45,700 nt of DNA from Paracoccaceae bacterium (GTDB taxonomy: Bacteria > Pseudomonadota > Alphaproteobacteria > Rhodobacterales > Rhodobacteraceae), in assembly GCA_014359745.1 (NCBI GenBank), contig JACIYW010000005.1:1-45700 (forward strand), in the 5' to 3' direction. Below the pieces are notes generated by a model. The model had not been told where the DNA came from. It searched no databases and was given only the letters and a program-made list of their open reading frames with translations. Below are positions 1-8,675 of the stretch, in pieces. The translations under genes and the position numbers were made by a program. The number at the start of each line of letters is the position of its first letter. The stretch's first letter is position 1.

Positions 1-336
1 AAAACCCCCCGCCGCCTCCAACCGCTGCCAGGCGCGGGCGTTGGTGATCGTGGCCAATATCTTGGCGCGAGAGCGGACGATGCCGGGGTCGGCCATCAGG
101 CGGGCAACCTCGGGGTCGGTCCAACCGGCGATCACCTCGGGGTCGAACCCGGCGAAGGCCGCGCGGAAGGATTCACGTTTGCGCAGGATGGTGATCCAGG
201 AAAGCCCGGCCTGAAAGCCGTCAAGGACCAGCTTTTCCCAAAGCGCCCGGCTGCCGCGCTCCGGCACGCCCCATTCGCCATCGTGATAGGCCACATAAAG
301 CGGGTCGGTCCCGCACCAGCCGCATCGTTCCGACAT
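1..336 (-). CDS. tag: DNA-3-methyladenine glycosylase I (partial, N-terminal 112 residues)
   Basis: Base-excision repair enzyme that removes 3-methyladenine from alkylated DNA in the cytoplasm. The visible N-terminus carries the family hallmarks: Cys5 and His18, matching the zinc-snap ligands Cys4 and His17 of E. coli Tag, the YHDGEWG motif, and an FQAGLSW segment that lines the base-binding pocket. The reading frame is open to the window edge, so the C-terminal half, with the second pair of zinc ligands, lies outside. The start is the ATG at 336. It diverges from the EAL gene across about 97 nt that contain an AT-rich inverted repeat. Confidence 0.9.
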   Translation of the reverse strand, partial: MSERCGWCGTDPLYVAYHDGEWGVPERGSRALWEKLVLDGFQAGLSWITILRKRESFRAAFAGFDPEVIAGWTDPEVARLMADPGIVRSRAKILATITNARAWQRLEAAGGF

Positions 337-351
337 ATGCGCCCCCAATGT

Positions 352-380
352 TGAAAATTAGAACAAAATACGAATTTTCA
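352..380. promoter_or_regulatory. AT-rich inverted repeat between tag and the EAL gene (candidate operator)
   Basis: TGAAAATT at 352-359 and AATTTTCA at 373-380 are perfect 8-bp inverted arms with a 13-nt spacer. The centre-to-centre distance is 21 nt, about two helical turns, as expected for a dimeric regulator. It sits between two divergent starts in an otherwise GC-rich genome. It could be a shared operator or just AT-rich promoter sequence. Confidence 0.35.
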
Positions 381-433
381 TCGGTTGTTAAGCCCCAAGG
401 CAGAAGTTGGACACATAGCGCATGGAGGGGCTG

Positions 434-1267
434 ATGAGCAAACTGGTACCCGTGGCCGATCCCTTCGCCGGGCCGGAAAGCCCGCTGGCATTTGCCGTTT
501 CCGAACGCGACCGCTCGACGCTGGCGATGGTCGCGGGCGCGGTGGAACGCAAGCAGGTGCTTTTGGCCTATCAGCCGGTGATGCAGGCGACGGACCCGAC
601 CAAGATCGCCTTTCACGAAGGATTGATCCGCATCCTTGATCAAAGCGGGCGGATCATCCCGGCGCGCGATTTCATCGACGCGATAGAGAACCGCGAACTG
701 GGGCGGGCGGTGGATTGCCTGGCGCTTGAATTCGGTCTGCTGGCGCTGCGCGAAAATCCCGGTTTGCGGCTGTCGATCAACATGTCGGCGCGGTCGATCG
801 GTTATCCGCTTTGGGTGAAGACCCTGGATGCGGGGCTGGGGCGCGATGCCACGGTGGGCGAACGGCTGATCCTTGAGATCACCGAATCCTCGGCCATGCT
901 GGTGCCTGAAATCGTCGTGGCCTTCATGGAGGATGCCCAAAGGCGCGGTGTCAGCTTTGCGCTGGATGATTTCGGGGCGGGGTACACCGCGTTTCGCTAT
1001 TTCAAGGATTTCTACTTTGACATCCTGAAGATCGACGGCCAGTTCATCCGCGGCATCCATGCCGATATCGACAATCAGGTTCTGACAAGGGCGATGATCG
1101 CCATCGCGCAACATTTCGACATGTTCACCGTCGCCGAATCGGTTGAAACCGCCCAGGACGCGCAGTTCCTGATCGATGCGGGAATCGATTGCCTGCAAGG
1201 CTATTTCTTCGGTGCCCCGACCATCCGCCCCGAATGGCAGCGGCCCGCCAACAGGCGCCGCGCGTGA
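434..1267 (+). CDS. EAL-domain cyclic-di-GMP phosphodiesterase
   Basis: Stand-alone EAL protein of 277 residues that probably hydrolyses c-di-GMP to pGpG. The catalytic set looks complete: EGL in place of EAL (E62, L64), N116, the E148/E151 pair in LEITES, DDFGAGYT with D178-D179, K199 in ILKID, E235 in AESVET, and Q255 in LQGYFFG. No membrane segment, sensor domain or GGDEF partner is present, so it is a soluble enzyme with no visible input. I chose ATG 434 because GGAGG lies 5 nt upstream of it; the in-frame ATG at 422 has no ribosome-binding site. It is transcribed alone, followed by a 144-nt gap before phaA. Confidence 0.88.
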   Translation: MSKLVPVADPFAGPESPLAFAVSERDRSTLAMVAGAVERKQVLLAYQPVMQATDPTKIAFHEGLIRILDQSGRIIPARDFIDAIENRELGRAVDCLALEFGLLALRENPGLRLSINMSARSIGYPLWVKTLDAGLGRDATVGERLILEITESSAMLVPEIVVAFMEDAQRRGVSFALDDFGAGYTAFRYFKDFYFDILKIDGQFIRGIHADIDNQVLTRAMIAIAQHFDMFTVAESVETAQDAQFLIDAGIDCLQGYFFGAPTIRPEWQRPANRRRA

Positions 1268-1411
1268 AAACGTCGCGCAGGCGATGACGGCGCGCCGAAA
1301 ACCCACCCCGGCATTGCGCTTGAAGGCAGGTGCGCTTAGACATTTCAGGTGAAGGACAGACGCCGCCGCTGCGGTGCCGGTTCCGAACCATGACAAGGGA
1401 GAGGACCCATC

Positions 1412-2587
1412 ATGACCAATGTCGTTATCGTATCCGCTGCACGGACCGCGGTGGGCAGTTTCAACGGAGCCTTCGCCAACACCCCCGCCCACGATCTGGG
1501 CGCCGCAGTGCTGGAGGCAATAGTCGCCCGCGCCGGCATCGACAAGGCCGAGGTGTCGGAAACCATTCTGGGCCAGGTCTTGAACGCCGGACAGGGGCAA
1601 AACCCCGCCCGCCAGGCGCATGTCAATGCCGGGCTGCCGATCGAATCGGCCGCCTGGGGCATCAACCAGGTCTGCGGTTCGGGCCTGCGCGCCGTGGCGC
1701 TGGCCGCGCAGCATATCCAGCTTGGCGATGCCGCCATCGTGGCCGCCGGCGGACAGGAAAGCATGAGCCTGTCACCCCATGTCGCGCATCTGCGCGCGGG
1801 CCAGAAGATGGGTGACATGAAGTTCATCGATTCGATGATCCGTGACGGGCTGTGGGATGCTTTCAACGGCTATCACATGGGCCAGACCGCCGAAAATGTC
1901 GCCGAAAAATGGCAGATAACCCGCGAACAGCAGGACATTTTCGCCGTCGCCTCTCAGAACAAGGCCGAAGCCGCGCAAAAAGCCGGCAAGTTCGATGATG
2001 AGGTCGTCGCCTTCACCATCAAAGGCCGCAAGGGCGATACCGTCGTCGACAAGGACGAATACATCCGCTACGGCGCGACGCTGGAGTCGATGCAGAAACT
2101 GCGCCCGGCCTTCACCAAGGATGGCACGGTGACGGCGGCCAATGCCTCGGGCCTGAATGACGGCGCCGCCGCCGTTCTGCTGATGAGCGCAGATGAGGCC
2201 GAACGCCGTGGCCTGCAACCGCTGGCGCGCATCGCCTCTTATGCCACCGTCGGGCTTGATCCGTCGATCATGGGCGTCGGCCCGATTTTCGCCAGCCGCA
2301 AGGCGCTGGAAAAGGCCGGCTGGAAGGCCGAGGATCTGGATCTGGTCGAGGCAAATGAGGCCTTTGCCGCGCAGGCCTGCGCCGTCAACAAGGATATGGG
2401 CTGGAACCCGGATGTGGTGAACGTGAACGGCGGCGCCATTGCCATCGGCCATCCGATCGGTGCCTCGGGCGCGCGGATCCTGAACACGCTGCTGTTCGAG
2501 ATGGGCCGCCGCAACGCGAAAAAAGGCCTTGCCACCCTGTGCATCGGTGGCGGCATGGGCGTTGCCATGTGTCTTGAACGCCCCTGA
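1412..2587 (+). CDS. phaA: Acetyl-CoA acetyltransferase (beta-ketothiolase)
   Basis: Condenses two acetyl-CoA into acetoacetyl-CoA, the first step of polyhydroxybutyrate synthesis. It has 391 residues, the usual biosynthetic thiolase length. The active-site residues are all visible: C88 in VCGSG (acyl-enzyme cysteine), H347 in GHPIGASG and C377 in LCIGGGMG. The start ATG is preceded by an AAGGGAGAGG ribosome-binding region. It is followed after 86 nt by phaB on the same strand, the standard alphaproteobacterial pha pair. No phaC synthase lies in the window. Confidence 0.96.
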   Translation: MTNVVIVSAARTAVGSFNGAFANTPAHDLGAAVLEAIVARAGIDKAEVSETILGQVLNAGQGQNPARQAHVNAGLPIESAAWGINQVCGSGLRAVALAAQHIQLGDAAIVAAGGQESMSLSPHVAHLRAGQKMGDMKFIDSMIRDGLWDAFNGYHMGQTAENVAEKWQITREQQDIFAVASQNKAEAAQKAGKFDDEVVAFTIKGRKGDTVVDKDEYIRYGATLESMQKLRPAFTKDGTVTAANASGLNDGAAAVLLMSADEAERRGLQPLARIASYATVGLDPSIMGVGPIFASRKALEKAGWKAEDLDLVEANEAFAAQACAVNKDMGWNPDVVNVNGGAIAIGHPIGASGARILNTLLFEMGRRNAKKGLATLCIGGGMGVAMCLERP

Positions 2588-2595
2588 TCCAACCC

Positions 2596-2624
2596 GCCCG
2601 TGCGTAATATTGTTGCGCGCGGGC
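2596..2624 (+). terminator. Intercistronic hairpin between phaA and phaB (possible attenuator)
   Basis: GCCCGTGCG (2596-2604) can pair with CGCGCGGGC (2616-2624) over 9 bp including one G-U, with an 11-nt AT-rich loop, followed by a pyrimidine-rich stretch. It is too weakly T-rich for a strong terminator but could reduce phaB relative to phaA or stabilise the phaA message. Confidence 0.35.
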
Positions 2625-2673
2625 GCTTTCACTTTTATCATGATTGCGCAGGCCGTAAATTTCTGGAGGAAAC

Positions 2674-3396
2674 ATGGCAAGAGTAGCACTGGTCACTGGG
2701 GGGACGCGCGGGATCGGCGCGGCGATCTCCGTCGCACTGAAAAATGCGGGCTATACGGTCGCCGCGAACTATGCCGGCAATGATGCCGCCGCTGAAAAGT
2801 TCACCGCCGAAACCGGTATCCCCACCTATAAATGGTCGGTCGCTGATTACGATGCGTGCAAGACCGGCATCGCCAGGGTCGAGGCTGATCTGGGCCCCGT
2901 CGAGGTGCTGGTGAACAACGCCGGCATCACCCGCGACGCACCGTTTCACAAGATGACACCCGAACAGTGGCACGAAGTGATCGACACCAACCTGACCGGC
3001 GTGTTCAACATGACCCACCCGATCTGGCCCGGCATGCGCGACCGCAAATTCGGGCGGGTGATCATCATCAGTTCGATCAACGGGCAAAAGGGGCAGTTCG
3101 CGCAGGTGAACTATGCCGCGTCAAAAGCGGGCGATCTGGGCATCACCAAATCGCTGGCACAGGAAGGCGCGCGGTTCAACATCACTGCCAATGCCATCTG
3201 TCCGGGCTATATCGCCACGGAAATGGTGATGGCGGTGCCCGATAAGGTGCGTGAAAGCATCATCGCACAGATCCCGACGGGCCGGTTGGGGGAACCCGAA
3301 GAGGTGGCGCGCTGCGTGGTGTTTCTTGCCGCTGACGACGCGGGTTTCATCAACGGATCGACGATTTCGGCGAACGGGGGGCAATTCTTCGTCTGA
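2674..3396 (+). CDS. phaB: Acetoacetyl-CoA reductase
   Basis: NADPH-dependent short-chain dehydrogenase of 240 residues that reduces acetoacetyl-CoA to (R)-3-hydroxybutyryl-CoA, the monomer for PHB. The Rossmann glycine motif TGGTRGIG is at residues 8-15, NNAG at 81-84, and the catalytic triad S134, Y147, K151. The substrate-loop region and the C-terminal ISANGGQ segment are typical of PhaB rather than FabG. The start has a strong GGAGG ribosome-binding site. It lies directly downstream of phaA and ends before a strong hairpin. Confidence 0.95.
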   Translation: MARVALVTGGTRGIGAAISVALKNAGYTVAANYAGNDAAAEKFTAETGIPTYKWSVADYDACKTGIARVEADLGPVEVLVNNAGITRDAPFHKMTPEQWHEVIDTNLTGVFNMTHPIWPGMRDRKFGRVIIISSINGQKGQFAQVNYAASKAGDLGITKSLAQEGARFNITANAICPGYIATEMVMAVPDKVRESIIAQIPTGRLGEPEEVARCVVFLAADDAGFINGSTISANGGQFFV

Positions 3397-3447
3397 ACCG
3401 GTCTGCGTCCCACTCTGCGGCCCACACAGGCCGCCCCACCCAGGTTG

Positions 3448-3471
3448 CGGGCCGGTCAAACGACCGGCCCG
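3448..3471. terminator. Terminator hairpin after phaB
   Basis: CGGGCCGGTC (3448-3457) and GACCGGCCCG (3462-3471) form a perfect 10-bp stem with an AAAC loop, followed by GTGTTTATC on the plus strand. A second perfect 8-bp repeat, CCCTGATC/GATCAGGG, lies at 3485-3507. Together they separate phaB from the convergent ydcH-like gene. Confidence 0.6.
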
Positions 3472-3521
3472 GTGTTTATCGCCCCCCTGATCCCTTTGCG
3501 ATCAGGGCACGGCCTGCCTTG

Positions 3522-3689
3522 TCAGACACCGCCAAGGCGGCTGATTTCTTCTTTCAGTTTAAGCTTTTTCTTTTTCAATTCGGCAATGGCAAGGGCATCG
3601 GTGCCAGGGCTGCGCTGTTCCTTATCGACCTGTTCCGACAATGTCTGGTGTTTGCGGCGTAGCTCCTGCAGGTGTGCACTCATGGTCAT
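3522..3689 (-). CDS. YdcH/DUF465 family small protein
   Basis: A 55-residue charged, probably helical protein matching the YdcH (DUF465) family, whose function is unknown. The centre holds the family's Asp-Ala-Leu-Ala-Ile-Ala-Glu-Leu-Lys-rich segment, followed by KKKKLKLKEEI and a short tail. I chose ATG 3689 because GAGGAG lies about 7 nt upstream; ATG 3683 is a possible alternative that would remove two residues. It is convergent with phaB and lies downstream of the methyltransferase gene on the same strand, separated by about 130 nt. Confidence 0.8.
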   Translation of the reverse strand: MTMSAHLQELRRKHQTLSEQVDKEQRSPGTDALAIAELKKKKLKLKEEISRLGGV

Positions 3690-3820
3690 GCCTTGTCTCC
3701 TCTGCTGAAAATATCCGTGTTACAAGATCATCACATTCCGCGCGTCTTGTCACGCATAACCGATATGGGAAGTGTGCGGCATTCGCTCAATCATCCCGGC
3801 CGGACGAATTGCAAAACCGC

Positions 3821-4567
3821 TCAGCGCGCGGCCAGATTCAGCGGTTTTCCGCCGCGCAGAATGTCGGAAGCGGCCTGGGTAAAGCTGTCGCGGTCGCCAT
3901 CATGGGCGGGGCCCTCGTGCACAACCAGTCCCGGCAACAGGCAGAACGGCCCGCGCGCGCCCTTGCGCGCCTGCACGATCACCCGCCCCGCTGCCCGCCC
4001 CGCGCGTGGCATAAGCGGCAGAACCCTGATCTCACCGGCCCGGCCTGACAACGCGGCAAGCATCTCGGGCAGCCTTTGCGCCCGGTTGATCAGCGTCAGG
4101 CGCCCCCCCGGCTTCAGGCGGCGCAGGCCGCAATCGATCCACAGCGCCAGCGGTGTCGCCTCGCGTTGCGCCACATCGCGCCCGGCATCCTCTGCCTTGG
4201 TGGCGGCGGCATCGAAATAGGGCGGGTTGGCCATGACATGGTCAAAGCTTTGCGCGCGCAGATCGGCGGGCAAGTCGGCCAGATCGGCCATGATCACCCG
4301 CACGCCGTTCCGTTCGGCCAGGTCGGCGTAATCCGGCTGCACTTCGACCCCGGTCACCAGAACCCCCGGCACCCGTGCCATCACACAAAGCGCCGCCACC
4401 CCTGCCCCGCAACCCAGTTCCAGCACCGCCGCCCCAGGCCGCGCCGGAACCGCCGCCGCCAGGAACACCGCATCCGTGGCCGACCGATAGCCGCGCACCG
4501 GCTGCCACGCCGAAACCCGCCCATCAAGAAAATGATCCCGGCGCAACGCGTCCTGTGGGAAAGCCAT
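3821..4567 (-). CDS. TrmN6-like tRNA1(Val) (adenine37-N6)-methyltransferase
   Basis: SAM-dependent methyltransferase of the COG4123 group (TrmN6/YfiC-like), about 248 residues. The SAM-binding motif LELGCGAGVAALC and the N6-adenine catalytic NPPY motif, in a HVMANPPYF context, are both visible. The N-terminal WQPVRGYRSATDAVFLAAAV segment is typical of this group. The start at 4567 is 4 nt after the stop of the DUF2007 gene, indicating coupling; a longer frame from 4603 would overlap that gene and is less likely. RNA substrate assignment rests on family resemblance only. Confidence 0.8.
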   Translation of the reverse strand: MAFPQDALRRDHFLDGRVSAWQPVRGYRSATDAVFLAAAVPARPGAAVLELGCGAGVAALCVMARVPGVLVTGVEVQPDYADLAERNGVRVIMADLADLPADLRAQSFDHVMANPPYFDAAATKAEDAGRDVAQREATPLALWIDCGLRRLKPGGRLTLINRAQRLPEMLAALSGRAGEIRVLPLMPRAGRAAGRVIVQARKGARGPFCLLPGLVVHEGPAHDGDRDSFTQAASDILRGGKPLNLAAR

Positions 4568-4571
4568 GCCG

Positions 4572-4787
4572 TCAGCGACTGATCGGGATGTCATTGTCGG
4601 CAAGGATCACCCGCGCCTCTGACAGATCCTCATCCCGCACCATCAGGCGGCGCGGCAAAATGCCAATCGATCCTTCCAGCACGCTCATATGGACGTCCAT
4701 GAGAAAGACCTCTATATCCTCGCCTTGAAGGAGCGCGCTGGCAAAGGCGATGATCGTCGGGTCGGTGGTGCGCAAAAGCTCTTTCAT
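4572..4787 (-). CDS. DUF2007 family small protein
   Basis: A 71-residue protein of the DUF2007 (putative signal-transducing) family, beginning MKELLRTTDPTII and containing an alpha/beta pattern typical of that small fold. It is the first gene of a two-gene unit with the TrmN6-like methyltransferase, 4 nt apart. It diverges from the polyprenyl synthase gene across 51 nt. No catalytic residues are recognisable, and its biochemical role is unknown. Confidence 0.8.
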   Translation of the reverse strand: MKELLRTTDPTIIAFASALLQGEDIEVFLMDVHMSVLEGSIGILPRRLMVRDEDLSEARVILADNDIPISR

Positions 4788-4838
4788 CTGAATATCTAAC
4801 GGCAAGTTGGCGTGCTTGTCCATTGATCCGGGGGACGC

Positions 4839-5840
4839 ATGGGGTTGGATACGCCGAGAGAGACACCGCATGAACGGCTGGGGGCGTTTCTTGCCGACGA
4901 TCTGGCGGCGGTGAACGCGCTGATCCGCGAACGCATGGCCTCGCGCCACGCGCCGCGCATTCCGCAAGTCACCGCGCATCTGGTCGAGGCGGGCGGCAAG
5001 CGCCTGCGCCCGATGCTGACGCTGGCCGCCGCGCGTCTGTGCGGTTACGACGGGACGCATCATGTGCATCTGGCCGCGACGGTCGAATTCATCCACACCG
5101 CCACGCTACTGCATGACGATGTGGTGGATGAAAGCGACAAGCGGCGCGGGCGGCCCACCGCCAACCTGCTGTGGGATAACAAATCCAGCGTGCTGGTGGG
5201 CGATTACCTGTTCGCGCGGTCGTTCCAGTTGATGGTGGAAACCGGATCGCTGCGGGTGCTCGACATCCTCGCCGATGCCTCTGCGACCCTTGCCGAGGGC
5301 GAGGTGTTGCAACTGACCGCGGCGCGGGATCTGGCCACGGATGAGGGTATCTATCTTCAGGTGGTGCGCGGCAAAACGGCGGCCCTGTTCGCAGCGGCAA
5401 CCGAGGTGGGCGGCGTCATCGCCAGGGCCGCGCCCGCACAGATCGCGGCGCTGCGCAGCTATGGCGATGCGCTGGGCATCGCGTTTCAGATCGTTGACGA
5501 CCTGCTGGATTACGGCGGCGCGGCCGATGCGCTGGGCAAGAATGTGGGCGACGATTTCCGCGAACGCAAGCTGACGCTTCCGGTGATCAAGGCAGTGGCG
5601 CGGGCCACGCCCGAGGAACGCGCCTTCTGGGCGCGCACCATCGAAAAGGGCGATCAGGGCGCGGGCGACCTGGAAGAGGCGTTGCGCCTGCTGGCCCGTC
5701 ACGGCGCGCTGGAGGCCACGCGCGCCGATGCGCTGGGCTGGGCGGCGGCGGCGCGCGCGGCGCTGGGGGCGCTGCCCGACCATCCCCTGCGCGACATGCT
5801 CGACGATCTGGCCAGCTATGTGGTCGAACGCATCAACTGA
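4839..5840 (+). CDS. ispB: Long-chain polyprenyl diphosphate synthase (ubiquinone side chain)
   Basis: Trans-isoprenyl diphosphate synthase of 333 residues that builds the octa- to decaprenyl tail of ubiquinone from IPP units. Visible motifs are GGKRLRP at 52-58, the first aspartate-rich motif DDVVD at 93-97 with downstream RRGRP, GDYLFARSF, and the second motif DDLLD at 220-224 followed by the GKNVGDD and KLTLPV segments. Small residues ahead of the first Asp motif fit a long-chain enzyme. Chain length cannot be read from the sequence; decaprenyl is likely given the taxon. Its 3' end overlaps that of the convergent ispE by 25 nt. Confidence 0.92.
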   Translation: MGLDTPRETPHERLGAFLADDLAAVNALIRERMASRHAPRIPQVTAHLVEAGGKRLRPMLTLAAARLCGYDGTHHVHLAATVEFIHTATLLHDDVVDESDKRRGRPTANLLWDNKSSVLVGDYLFARSFQLMVETGSLRVLDILADASATLAEGEVLQLTAARDLATDEGIYLQVVRGKTAALFAAATEVGGVIARAAPAQIAALRSYGDALGIAFQIVDDLLDYGGAADALGKNVGDDFRERKLTLPVIKAVARATPEERAFWARTIEKGDQGAGDLEEALRLLARHGALEATRADALGWAAAARAALGALPDHPLRDMLDDLASYVVERIN

Positions 5841-6739
5841 TTGATCCGCGCCGCCTCAATGGCATCGGCGGGGTACAGCCGCCCCGCCGCCACCCACCAG
5901 CCAGGATGCGCCGTTGATATGGCCACGCCTGCCCGGCGCGCGGCGGCAAGATCGGGGAAAAGCGCAAAGCAGGTCGCGCCCGACCCCGACATCCGGGCGA
6001 TCAGCGCATCCGGCTGCGCCGACAGCGCCGCCAGCACCGCGCCGATTTCGGGGACGATCGCGCGCGCCGGGGCTTCCAGATCGTTGCGCTGCCCGGCCAG
6101 CCAGCGCGCCAGGTCGCCAACATCCGCCCAGACGGGCAGCGCGCCGGGCATCGGCGGGTTGTCGGGGGCGGCCAGAGCCGCGAAAACCGCGCCGGTGGGT
6201 GCCTCGACGCCGGGATTGACCAGAAGGATCGGCGCCTCGGGGAACGGCAGATAGTCCAGCCGCTCGCCAATGCCGCGCATGCGCGCAGGCCGCGACAGCA
6301 GGCAAACCGGCAGATCGGCGCCAAGGTCTAGCACCGCATCCGCATCGAGCGCCGCAAGCCGCGCGGGCATCCCCCCGGCATCATCCGCATCCAGCCGGAT
6401 CGCGGCCCGGATCGCCGCCGCCGCATCGGCGCTGCCGCCACCGATGCCAGATGCGGGCGGCAGGCGCTTTTCGAGCGTGAACGCCAGCCCCAGCGCGCCG
6501 GGCACCAGCGCGGCGGCCTTCATCACCAGGTTGTCCCGGTCGGCGGGCACGCGCGCCCCGAACGGCCCTTCCAGCGTCAGCGACGATATCCCCGCGCGGG
6601 TCGCAAGCAGCCCGTCGCCCACATCCGCAAAGGCCACCAGACTGTCAAGCAGGTGATAGCCATCGGCCCGCCGCCCGGTGACATGCAGTGTCAGGTTGAT
6701 CTTGGCCGGGGCCGCTTCACTTATCGGCGGCTGCGGCAT
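5816..6739 (-). CDS. ispE: 4-diphosphocytidyl-2-C-methyl-D-erythritol kinase
   Basis: GHMP kinase of the MEP isoprenoid pathway, 307 residues. The N-terminal PAKINLTLHV and DGYHLLDSLV segments and the ATP-binding loop PPASGIGGGSADAA (about 94-107) identify IspE. LGADLPVCL carries the probable catalytic Asp, and SGSGATCF is a C-terminal GHMP motif. It starts inside the end of the upstream TPR gene (23-nt overlap), suggesting co-transcription. Supplying isoprenoid precursor next to a polyprenyl synthase is a sensible though divergent pairing. Confidence 0.93.
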   Translation of the reverse strand: MPQPPISEAAPAKINLTLHVTGRRADGYHLLDSLVAFADVGDGLLATRAGISSLTLEGPFGARVPADRDNLVMKAAALVPGALGLAFTLEKRLPPASGIGGGSADAAAAIRAAIRLDADDAGGMPARLAALDADAVLDLGADLPVCLLSRPARMRGIGERLDYLPFPEAPILLVNPGVEAPTGAVFAALAAPDNPPMPGALPVWADVGDLARWLAGQRNDLEAPARAIVPEIGAVLAALSAQPDALIARMSGSGATCFALFPDLAAARRAGVAISTAHPGWWVAAGRLYPADAIEAARINQLMRSTT

Positions 6740-8435
6740 TGGCTTCGCGCAGCGGCGGCGCGCCTTCTTCCTTCAGCACCTGGTCCAGCCCCACCTCCAG
6801 CTTGCGGCGAATGCGCTGCGCGTCTTTTTCCTCGGGGCCGAAAGACAGGGCGCGGCGCCATTGAAACCGCGCCTCAAGCGTGCGGCCAACGGCCCAGTAC
6901 ACATCGCCTAGGTGGTCGTTCACGATCGGATCGACAGCCTCCAGTTGCGCCGCCTTTTCCATCGGGGCCACCGCTTCCTGATAGCGGCCCATCTTGTAAT
7001 AGGCCCAGCCAAGGCTGTCGGTGATATAGCCGTCATCGGGGCGGGCGGCGACGGCGCGTTTGATCATGTCCAGCGCCTCGTCAAGGTTCTGGCCCTTGTC
7101 GACATAGGAATAGCCAAGATAATTCAGCACCTCTGGCTGGTCGGGCTGCAAGGTCAGCGCCTCGCGGAAATCGGCCTCGGCCTTGTCCCAGTCGCCGATG
7201 CGTTCATGACTGATGCCACGGGAATAATAGATCGGCCACTGCCCCGGTTTCGGATCGCCAAGCAGGTCTATCGCCCGGCCATAGGCCGCCGCCGCCTCGG
7301 CATAGCGTTCTTCGCTGCGCAAACGGTCGCCAAGCGCCACCTGCACCGAGGGCAGATCGCCATGGGTGCGGCCAAGCTGTTGCAAGACCTCTATCGCGGC
7401 CTCGGTCTTGCCCGCGCGCGCCAGCGCAGTGGCGCGGCCGATTTCGGCGACATGGAACGACGGATCGACGGGCGGAACCCGCTGATAGGCCGCCGTTGCC
7501 AGATCATACTGGCCCTGCGATTCCAGGATCGAGGCGGTCAGCAAAATCTGGTCCACATCATCGGGGCGCAAATATTCGGCGGACCGCGCAAAGATCAGGG
7601 TGAAGGCATCGGCTGCCTCGCCCCGCAAGACGCCCGCGACGGTGTAAAACACCTCGGCAAGGCCATCGGTCGGGGATTTGACCAGATCGAAGGCCAGAAC
7701 CTCGCCCGCTTTCAGGCGTTCGGCCAGTGCGGCGAATTCCGGATCGGACGTTGTGCCGAATGTCTGCTCTATCAGCGCGATGGCGTCCTGGTTGCGATCA
7801 AGCTGGCTCAGGATCTCGACATGGGCAATCACCCCGCGCCGGGTCAACGGCACCGGGCCGCTGGCGGTGCCGGAAAAAATCGCATCCGCCGCCTCGAAAT
7901 CACCGACCGAGGCAAGGGCAAGCGCGCTGTGATAAAGGCCGAACGCCCTGGTGTCATCGTTCGCGGTGATGGCGTCAAAGGCGGTGCGGGCCTGCGAAAA
8001 CCGGCCAAGAGCCACCTCCACCCAGGCATTGACCAGCCGGTCCACCAACTGCCCGACCAGCTTGTCCTCGGCCAGCCCGGCGTTCGCCGCGGCGTAATCC
8101 CCCGCCTTCAGGCGCCGCACAAGCCGCACGATCGCGGCAACCTGGCTGTCGGTTTTCAACGATCCCATCCTGTCGGCCAATGGCCCGGCGGCATCGAAAT
8201 TCCCCAGCCCCACCTGCGCGGTGATCGCATATTCCAGAAGCACCGCGTTATCAGGATCACGCACCACCGCGGCACTGAAATAATCAGCGGCGGCGCGGTA
8301 ATCATTGGCGTGGGCGGCCACGCGCGCGGCCAGATAGGCCCCTGCCAGGCCGTCCTGGGCGACAAGCGGCGCTGCTGCGGTCAGGGCCGTGGACAGTATC
8401 GCAGCGGCAAGCGACAAACGGCGGGCAATATTCAC
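6717..8435 (-). CDS. Secreted/periplasmic tetratricopeptide-repeat protein
   Basis: A 572-residue protein with an N-terminal signal peptide (two Arg followed by a hydrophobic stretch, then an AxA-like cleavage region before QDG) and TPR helices over most of its length. The clearest repeats are near the C-terminus (consensus-like LNYLGYSYVDKG, DSLGWAYYKMGRYQEAV, NDHLGDVYWAVGRTLEA). Such proteins scaffold envelope complexes; the partner is unknown. The start is GTG 8435 with CGAGGT upstream, because an upstream ATG at 8440 is out of frame and the longer frame has no signal peptide at its start. It overlaps ispE by 23 nt. Confidence 0.8.
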   Translation of the reverse strand: MNIARRLSLAAAILSTALTAAAPLVAQDGLAGAYLAARVAAHANDYRAAADYFSAAVVRDPDNAVLLEYAITAQVGLGNFDAAGPLADRMGSLKTDSQVAAIVRLVRRLKAGDYAAANAGLAEDKLVGQLVDRLVNAWVEVALGRFSQARTAFDAITANDDTRAFGLYHSALALASVGDFEAADAIFSGTASGPVPLTRRGVIAHVEILSQLDRNQDAIALIEQTFGTTSDPEFAALAERLKAGEVLAFDLVKSPTDGLAEVFYTVAGVLRGEAADAFTLIFARSAEYLRPDDVDQILLTASILESQGQYDLATAAYQRVPPVDPSFHVAEIGRATALARAGKTEAAIEVLQQLGRTHGDLPSVQVALGDRLRSEERYAEAAAAYGRAIDLLGDPKPGQWPIYYSRGISHERIGDWDKAEADFREALTLQPDQPEVLNYLGYSYVDKGQNLDEALDMIKRAVAARPDDGYITDSLGWAYYKMGRYQEAVAPMEKAAQLEAVDPIVNDHLGDVYWAVGRTLEARFQWRRALSFGPEEKDAQRIRRKLEVGLDQVLKEEGAPPLREANAAAADK

Positions 8436-8675
8436 GGCATACCTCGTTCCGGTGGGACGGACAAAATCTAGCCGTCGCCCCGCCACATGTCCATGCACCA
8501 GAGCAAATGAACCGCGACCATCGGCGGTTTTGACCCGATCAACAGCCCCCCGCGCCGCTTTCCAACTTGACACACCCGGCAGTTCCCCCAAGTTTCGGGC
8601 GTTCCTGAGAGACTTGACCGGTATCTGTCACAAGCCGCGGCGGCGATCTGATCCCGCCCATATCGGAGCAGCAGC

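Noticed and set aside
221-1714. A 497-codon minus-strand frame opposite the EAL gene
   Set aside because: It crosses tag, the EAL gene and phaA in antisense and has no recognisable motif; tag itself is in another frame starting at 336.
4568-4603. Longer start for the TrmN6-like methyltransferase
   Set aside because: It would overlap the DUF2007 coding end by about 30 nt without a ribosome-binding site, and the extra residues do not fit the family N-terminus.
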